NCBI GenBank assembly: GCA_964576925.1
Contig: CAZNWJ010000012.1
Span: 48,374 to 112,373 of the forward strand
From: JADJGC01 sp964576925
GTDB taxonomy: Bacteria > Zixibacteria > MSB-5A5 > CAIYYT01
Direction: 5' to 3'
DNA: 64,000 nt
The notes beneath the pieces are model-generated. The model saw only the letters and a list, made by a program, of their open reading frames with translations. It had not been told where the DNA came from and searched no databases. Within the stretch, counting starts at the first letter, position 1, and each line of letters opens with the position of its first letter. A program made the translations under genes and the position numbers. Shown piece after piece: positions 59,151 to 64,000 of this stretch.

Positions 59151-60824
59151 CTATAGCCCATCATACTTCGGCCCACCGCCGCCCTCCGGCACCACCCAGG
59201 TAATGATCGCGTACGGATCGGCAATATCGCAGGTCTTGCAGTGCACGCAGTTCGAGGCATTGATCTTCAGCCGCTTTCCGCCGTTGTGTTCTTCCATTTC
59301 GTACACCTGTGCTGGACAGAAATACTGGCACGGGTTGCCGTACTCCTCGACACAACGCGTGGCGCAGATGTTCGTGTCCGCCACCTGCAGATGTGACGGC
59401 TGGTCTTCATCGTGGTTCGTACCGGAGTAATACACCGAATCGAGCTTATTGAAGATCATCTTCCCGTCCGGCTTCGGCCGCCACTGTTCAGCAGTCGGGT
59501 GGCTGGCGCCATAATACTCCGATACCTTGCGCATGTTGAGATGGTCTTCGCCGGCATCGGGGCGCGATCCCCAACCGGTAAACAGATGCTTCAATACAAA
59601 CGCCGGCGCCGACCAGACCCCGTGCTCGAACATATGATGGAAATTGCGCTGCTTGTACATCTCGCTGTAAATATAGGAGTTTCGCCACTTCTGCTCGAAC
59701 GCCGCCATCTTTGCTTCCGAAGCATCTCCCGCCTTCAGCGCATCGAAAATCGTCTCCGCTGCCAGCATACCTGATTTCATGCCGAGATGAATCCCTTTCA
59801 GCCGCGCCGGATTCAAGAAAGCGCTCGCATCTCCGACAAGCAGGAAACCGTCGCCATAGTTCTTGGGAATCGACCAGTAGCCTCCTTCCGGAATCGCCTT
59901 CGCGCCGTAGCGCACCATCTTGCCCTTCGCGAGTATCTCCGCGATAAACGGGTGTTGCTTCATCTGCGAGAACAATGCCTGTGGTTCGGTAAACGGATTG
60001 CGGTAATTGAGTCCGACCACCAGGCCGATCGACATCAGCGAATCGCTAAGGTTATAAATGAATCCGCCGCCAAACGTCTGATTATCGAGCGGAAATCCCA
60101 TCGTGTGATAGACGTTGCCTGCTTCTAACGTTCCGGCCGGAAATTCCCACAACTCCTTGACTCCCGTCGTGTAGTTCTGCGGATTGCGTCCAGCATCGAG
60201 GTGGTTGCTCTTAATCAGCGTCTTGGTCAGCGATCCGCGCACTCCCTCTCCCAGCACCGTCACTTTCGCCCTCAGATTCATCCCCGGTTCAAATGCCGCC
60301 TTGCGCTCTCCCTCCTTGTTGATCCCCTTGTCATCGGTCTGGACACCAATGACCTTCGTTCCGTCCATTAATAATTTCGCGCCGCCGGTTCCGGGAAAGA
60401 TCTGGCAACCGCGCGCCTCAAGCTGCGCGCCCATCCACGTCGTCAGCTCATTGAGCGAAATGATGTAACAGCCATGATGTTGCATCGACGACGGCACCCA
60501 CGGCACCGCAAACTTGCCCTTCTTGGTAAGAAACAGCATCGCATCACTGGTTACCCGCGTCTTGATCGGCGACCCCAGCTCTTGGTGTTTCGGCGCCAGT
60601 TCGTTGAGCGCCACCGGGTCGAGCACCGCTCCCGAGATCGAATGCGCACCGATGTGTGAACCCTTCTCGATCACCATGATCACGGCCTCGCCCAGCGTCC
60701 CGCCGGCCGCTGTGTCCTGTTCGATCAAATCCATCAGCCGCCAGGCACAGGCCAGGTTCGCCGGCCCGGCGCCGACCAACAGGACGTCAACTTCCATCTC
60801 TTCGCGAATTATCTCGTCACTCAT
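59151..60824 (-). CDS. Electron transfer flavoprotein-ubiquinone oxidoreductase
   Basis: 557 residues from ATG 60824; GAGG stands 8 bp upstream, and a GTG three bases earlier is less likely. VDVLLVGAGPANLACAWRLM is the FAD Rossmann motif, and IEKGSHIGAHSISGAVLDP follows. The C-terminal ferredoxin-like part has a Cys in RCVEEYGNPCQYFCPAQVY and the cluster motif NASNCVHCKTCDIADP. The enzyme passes electrons from ETF to the quinone pool at the inner membrane, linking acyl-CoA or amino-acid oxidation to respiration. No etfAB genes are next to it. It is a single gene, divergent from tRNA-Pro. Confidence 0.95.
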   Translation of the reverse strand: MSDEIIREEMEVDVLLVGAGPANLACAWRLMDLIEQDTAAGGTLGEAVIMVIEKGSHIGAHSISGAVLDPVALNELAPKHQELGSPIKTRVTSDAMLFLTKKGKFAVPWVPSSMQHHGCYIISLNELTTWMGAQLEARGCQIFPGTGGAKLLMDGTKVIGVQTDDKGINKEGERKAAFEPGMNLRAKVTVLGEGVRGSLTKTLIKSNHLDAGRNPQNYTTGVKELWEFPAGTLEAGNVYHTMGFPLDNQTFGGGFIYNLSDSLMSIGLVVGLNYRNPFTEPQALFSQMKQHPFIAEILAKGKMVRYGAKAIPEGGYWSIPKNYGDGFLLVGDASAFLNPARLKGIHLGMKSGMLAAETIFDALKAGDASEAKMAAFEQKWRNSYIYSEMYKQRNFHHMFEHGVWSAPAFVLKHLFTGWGSRPDAGEDHLNMRKVSEYYGASHPTAEQWRPKPDGKMIFNKLDSVYYSGTNHDEDQPSHLQVADTNICATRCVEEYGNPCQYFCPAQVYEMEEHNGGKRLKINASNCVHCKTCDIADPYAIITWVVPEGGGGPKYDGL

Positions 60825-60929
60825 CACGCAGCCTCATTTCGCATTCGCCCCGCACATCATGGCATTCTCGACACATGATATAAAGAACGCGGCCCCGGCA
60901 ACAGCAAAAACGCACCTGAGCTTTGACGC

Positions 60930-60957
60930 TTGACTTGCCCCGCGCGACCGATATTAT
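60930..60957 (+). promoter_or_regulatory. Promoter of tRNA-Pro
   Basis: TTGACT (60930-60935), 16 nt, TATTAT (60952-60957), 18 bp before the mature 5' end. Confidence 0.65.
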
Positions 60958-60975
60958 TGTCCCAGCTTTGTCGTT

Positions 60976-61049
60976 CGGGGTGTGGCGCAGCCTGGTAGCG
61001 CGCTTGCTTTGGGAGCAAGATGTCGTAGGTTCAAATCCTATCACCCCGA
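60976..61049 (+). tRNA. tRNA-Pro (anticodon TGG)
   Basis: 74 nt, CCA not encoded. Acceptor arms CGGGGTG / CACCCCG, D-arm GCGCAGCCTGGTAGCGC, anticodon arm CTTGC-TTTGGGA-GCAAG with anticodon TGG, and T-arm GTAGG-TTCAAAT-CCTAT. A is the discriminator base, as for proline tRNAs. Confidence 0.97.
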
Positions 61050-61153
61050 CTTGATCGACTGGGATTCCCGTCTACCCCTGACTTTGCTATCGTGGCATTT
61101 TCAACCGACTAACACAAAAACGCCTTCCGCTAATCAATAAAGGAGGACTGAAT

Positions 61154-61729
61154 ATGAAGAAAAGTAAGAGCAGCGGAGACCAGTTATCATCCGGACGCCG
61201 CAACGAACTTCTCAAGGTGCTCAAGGCGCGATTCGAAAAGAACATGTCTCGCCACAAGGATCTTGATTGGAGGAAAATTCAGGCTCGACTGGAAGCGCAT
61301 CCTGAGAAGCTCTGGTCGCTCAACGAAATGGAGCTCACCGGCGGCGAGCCCGATGTTGTTGGCCACGACAAGAAGACGGGTGAGTACATCTTCTTCGATT
61401 GCTCCGCAGAGAGCCCTAAAGGCCGCCGGAGTCTTTGCTACGATCGACAGGCCCTCGATCAACGCAAGGAGCACAAACCAAAGAATAGCGCTGTCGAGTT
61501 CGCAACGGCCATGGGTGTTGAACTCTTGACGGAAGAGCAGTATCGAGGTTTGCAGTCTCTGGGGGAATTCGACACCAGGACGTCCACCTGGTTGCAGACG
61601 CCGCCTCAGATCAGAAATCTCGGCGGCGCCATCTTCGCCGACTACCGCTATGGCCAGGTCTTCGTTTATCATAACGGCGCCGAATCCTACTATGCCGCCC
61701 GCGGGTTCCGCGGCTCGCTGCGAGTCTGA
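61154..61729 (+). CDS. DUF4256-family protein
   Basis: 191 residues; AAAGGAGGACTGAAT precedes ATG 61154. The family's core is complete: LDWRKIQARLEAHPEKLWSL, NEMELTGGEPDVVGHDKKTG and YIFFDCSAESPKGRRSLCYD, then MGVELLTEEQYRGLQ and GGAIFADYRYGQVFVYHNGA. These small cytoplasmic proteins have no known function. The gene stands alone between the tRNA and a leaderless barrel gene. DUF4256 genes are scattered among distant phyla, so transfer is possible, but base use here is not obviously different. Confidence 0.92.
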   Translation: MKKSKSSGDQLSSGRRNELLKVLKARFEKNMSRHKDLDWRKIQARLEAHPEKLWSLNEMELTGGEPDVVGHDKKTGEYIFFDCSAESPKGRRSLCYDRQALDQRKEHKPKNSAVEFATAMGVELLTEEQYRGLQSLGEFDTRTSTWLQTPPQIRNLGGAIFADYRYGQVFVYHNGAESYYAARGFRGSLRV

Positions 61730-61796
61730 TCGCCCGCCAGCAGTAGCAGCCGAAAGAGTAGCGCGCAAGAGCAACGATTCATGCGCGAGATCCCCT

Positions 61797-61825
61797 TTGG
61801 CATCGGCTAGCTTTCTTCTTAAATT
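61797..61825 (+). promoter_or_regulatory. Promoter of the 61834 gene, near-leaderless
   Basis: TTGGCA (61797-61802), 17 nt, TAAATT (61820-61825). Eight bases separate it from ATG 61834, which has no Shine-Dalgarno. Confidence 0.5.
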
Positions 61826-61833
61826 CACCCGGT

Positions 61834-62358
61834 ATGCATCCGAAGCGACTTGTCATTGTCGTTCTGCTTCTCCTGCCGGCATCGACTACGAGCGGCGCAG
61901 CCGAGTGGTCGCGCTTCGGCTTGACCCTCTATGGCGTTTCGTTCCATCTCGAACGCCGCGACGAAACCGGCTACCGTTTCAACGAAATCAATCCGGGCCT
62001 TGGCCTGCAGTATCTTTTCCATGAACGAGGCAAATCGGAATATTCACTCGAGAGCGGCATCCTGCTTGACTCCTACCGTCGGCGCGCCAGCTACTTTGTC
62101 CTGGGTTATCGTTACACGTTGCTTCGTAACTTTGGCGTCGGGTTGGTCTTCGGTCTCTACGACAGCCGCGCCGTCTCCGAATCGGGCGCCATTGTCGCCG
62201 GGGCCCCCTACCTGGCTCTCGACTTCAACAATGCCACCTTGCGGTTTTATCATTTGCCGGAATTTCCCGGTATCAATCCTTATCCGTCGTTTGCGGTCTC
62301 GATCGTCTTCTCCCTTGGGCCGCGGGTCAGTCGGGGTATTAACCGGGAAGGAAGCTAG
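61834..62358 (+). CDS. Small predicted outer-membrane beta-barrel protein
   Basis: 174 residues. Signal peptide (KRLVIVVLLLLPASTTSGA), then eight likely strands, for example SRFGLTLYGVSFHLERRDE, PGLGLQYLFHERG, RASYFVLGYRYTLLR and ATLRFYHLPE. Size and the early His (YGVSFHLERR) loosely recall PagP-type lipid A palmitoyltransferases, but the catalytic residues cannot be matched, so I leave it unnamed. Its TAG shares a base with the GTG start of the asparagine-synthase-like gene, so the two are cotranslated. Confidence 0.6.
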   Translation: MHPKRLVIVVLLLLPASTTSGAAEWSRFGLTLYGVSFHLERRDETGYRFNEINPGLGLQYLFHERGKSEYSLESGILLDSYRRRASYFVLGYRYTLLRNFGVGLVFGLYDSRAVSESGAIVAGAPYLALDFNNATLRFYHLPEFPGINPYPSFAVSIVFSLGPRVSRGINREGS

Positions 62359-64000
62359 TGCCGGGAATCAGCCTTTATCATAGCAGCTCACCTCTCGATG
62401 AGAAGACTCAGCAAGCGATCGCCTCTGCCAATCGCCTGCTGGTCCACAATGAGCGCTACGTGACACGTCTGCTATTTCGTTCTGCTCACACCGTTGTGAA
62501 CTTCACCGCCTACTCACAGTATTGCCACCTGGATTTCAGCACCGATGAGAAGCTCTGCTTTGTAGAAGGAGCCATTTACAATCGCGATCGCAACGAAGTG
62601 CAACAAGATCTCGGCAGAATTGCCACCGCGCTTTCGGACGACCAGGACAGAGCGCCCCAACTCATCGCCAATTGGATCGCAAACACCGACGGGGAATTCA
62701 TCGTCTTGATCGGTGACAAAGTCTCCGGCCGGTTCTCGCTGTTTAACGACAGCCTCGGGAGGCTTCCGCTCTTCAAGCACTCCGCGGCAAACGCCCTCTG
62801 CCTGAGCCGCGAACCCAAGTTTGCCGTCGCCGCTGCCGGCTTGAATCAACCTGACAGGCTTGCCTTTGCCCAGTATCTGAATTATGGTTTCAACCTCGGC
62901 AACCGGACACTGTCGCTTGATATCCGACGGGTCCCGCCCGCGCAGTTGCTGCAATTCGATCCCAGCTCGTCATTCTCGCGCGAGCGCACAACGTACTCCT
63001 GGGATTTTCAGGCCTGCGTCGATTCAAGTTTGCGGGCCGCCGTCCTGGCCCCCAAGCTGGCACAGGTGTTCCTCGATTCCACAAGAAACCGGGTGCAGAC
63101 GCTCCAGCCGCGTTTAACGGCCCTCGCTCTCAGTGGCGGACTCGATTCCCGCGCCGTCCTTGCCGCATTGGAAAGAGCCCGGCTCCCGTATTGGGCACAT
63201 TCCAATCTGACCGCCGGACAAACGCCGAATTACGATTTTAGGATCACCAAACAGCTGGCAGAAAATGTCGGGCATCAACTCACGGCTTACCCGCTCTCGG
63301 AACCGACTCGCCAGGATTACAGAGATCTCGCCTTGCAAAACGAAGGCGCGGGCTCAGCCATCATGGCGATGGCGATGGTTCATTTTCGCCTGCTGCGCCG
63401 CGACCATGGCGACAACCTCTGCCTCTATACCGGTGATGGCGGTGGCAATATCATGTACCCGCTAACGCCCGCCAAGCCGATTGCCTCGATTGATGATCTG
63501 CTCAATGCCACCCTGCACACGATTTGCTTTACACCCCTTGAGACTGTCGCGCGTCTGCTGCGATTGTCTACTGCGGAAATCCTCGCCAGTAACGTTGAGG
63601 CCTTTGCGGAGTATCCCGAATCAGACCCGACTTTCAAATACGCGCGCTACAAGATTTTCGGCCGTCCCTGGCGCTTCATCATGGAAGGCGAGGATCGCGT
63701 CCGCTTCCACTTCTGGTTGGCCGCCCCTTTCTGGAATCCGGAAATGCTGCGCCTGATGATGTCGCTGCCCGATTGCGAAAAAGTCAATTACCGGCTCTAT
63801 CGCGAGTTTCTGGGGCAACTCTATCCCCAGGTTCTGCAGGTCCCCTATGCCAATATTAGGACGCGGATTGACTCCCCCTGGATCGGCCTGCACAATCACA
63901 TCAAGCGCGCAATCCTCTCGCGACCCTGGCTCTATCACCGGGTACACACTCATCCCTACCCTGAAGGAAAGCCCGTCAGAGGCGGAGATCGAGAGCCATA
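62358..64000 (+). CDS. Asparagine-synthase-like protein, 3' end cut off by window
   Basis: The frame from GTG 62358 is open to the window end (547 codons). The C-terminal part has the ATP-PPase loop LALSGGLDSRAVLAALE (residues about 256-272) of asparagine synthases. The N-terminal part keeps the fold of a class II amidotransferase (CFVEGAIYNRDRNEVQ, FSLFNDSLGRLPLFKHS) but begins VPGISLYHSSS, with no Cys at position 2, so glutamine hydrolysis is not possible. Such proteins often make amides in peptide or glycan modification rather than asparagine. Start and coupling to the preceding barrel gene are clear; the function is open. Confidence 0.85.
   Translation, partial: MPGISLYHSSSPLDEKTQQAIASANRLLVHNERYVTRLLFRSAHTVVNFTAYSQYCHLDFSTDEKLCFVEGAIYNRDRNEVQQDLGRIATALSDDQDRAPQLIANWIANTDGEFIVLIGDKVSGRFSLFNDSLGRLPLFKHSAANALCLSREPKFAVAAAGLNQPDRLAFAQYLNYGFNLGNRTLSLDIRRVPPAQLLQFDPSSSFSRERTTYSWDFQACVDSSLRAAVLAPKLAQVFLDSTRNRVQTLQPRLTALALSGGLDSRAVLAALERARLPYWAHSNLTAGQTPNYDFRITKQLAENVGHQLTAYPLSEPTRQDYRDLALQNEGAGSAIMAMAMVHFRLLRRDHGDNLCLYTGDGGGNIMYPLTPAKPIASIDDLLNATLHTICFTPLETVARLLRLSTAEILASNVEAFAEYPESDPTFKYARYKIFGRPWRFIMEGEDRVRFHFWLAAPFWNPEMLRLMMSLPDCEKVNYRLYREFLGQLYPQVLQVPYANIRTRIDSPWIGLHNHIKRAILSRPWLYHRVHTHPYPEGKPVRGGDREP

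Noticed and set aside
58835..59430. Frames running through the N gap
   Set aside because: They depend on undefined bases and on repeat sequence.
61834..62358. Naming the small barrel PagP
   Set aside because: Size and topology are compatible, but the catalytic His and Ser pattern of PagP cannot be matched with confidence.

Overview
The window looks like part of a scaffold from an uncultivated Gram-negative bacterium of moderately high GC. Outer-membrane features are abundant: a TamA/TamB pair, several predicted beta-barrels and a FadL-like porin. There is also a System I cytochrome c maturation operon, ETF-quinone oxidoreductase and two lipoprotein-type precursors. A lamin-tail-domain surface protein with a FlgD/Por-like C-terminus and several orphan beta-barrels are compatible with the FCB superphylum (Zixibacteria or a relative), but this placement is inference. 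A 100-N gap at 58993-59092 shows that the sequence is a draft scaffold.

Layout. 1-2029: end of an ECF sigma factor gene, holA and an RNase H-fold protein. 2030-12659 (minus): rnr, an NtrC-like regulator, an orphan surface protein, a 1.1-kaa lamin-tail protein, a beta-barrel and a dGTPase-like HD hydrolase, closely packed. 12660-12980: repeat-filled gap. 12981-21525 (minus): macro domain, mreB, a class I amidotransferase, tamA, tamB and a CMD-family protein. 21671-22976: anti-sigma and ECF sigma pair, divergent from a nitroreductase. 23646-24781: 1.1 kb of mobile and structured repeats. 24782-27462 (plus): barrel, CxxCH lipoprotein and FadL-like porin. 27463-27919: repeats. 27920-36127 (minus): creatininase-like and DUF2064 proteins, DsbD, pseudo-receiver, rhomboid, CoA-binding protein, thioredoxin and DUF885. 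36175-40824 (minus): ccmABCDEF, with ccmD found as a 37-codon gene. 40972-43302 (minus): a lipoprotein and two tandem signal peptidases I. 43492-52200: glycan locus, with an aminotransferase and three glycosyltransferases on plus, and an acyltransferase, a FemAB-like protein and a deacetylase on minus. 52354-55176 (minus): pyrR-pyrB-pyrC behind a candidate PyrR-binding leader. 55365-58463: small helical protein, Bcp, Rieske ferredoxin and a pseudo-peptidase. 58464-59150: repeats and the assembly gap. 59151-64000: ETF-QO, tRNA-Pro, DUF4256, a small barrel and a truncated asparagine-synthase-like gene.

The genes fall into a few working groups: envelope biogenesis (TamA/B, MreB, signal peptidases, glycan locus), thiol and cytochrome c chemistry (DsbD, TrxA, Ccm, Bcp), pyrimidine synthesis, and extracytoplasmic sensing (sigma/anti-sigma). 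Two patterns stand out beyond single genes. First, several genes (holA, rnr, the 55365 gene, the 61834 gene, and less clearly DUF885, dsbD and the deacetylase) have a good -10 box only 6-9 nt before the start codon and no Shine-Dalgarno, which suggests leaderless mRNAs, while neighbouring genes have strong Shine-Dalgarno sequences. Second, the non-coding gaps hold at least five repeat families. One is a hairpin family whose stem bases covary between copies around an invariant TTG/TGT internal loop.
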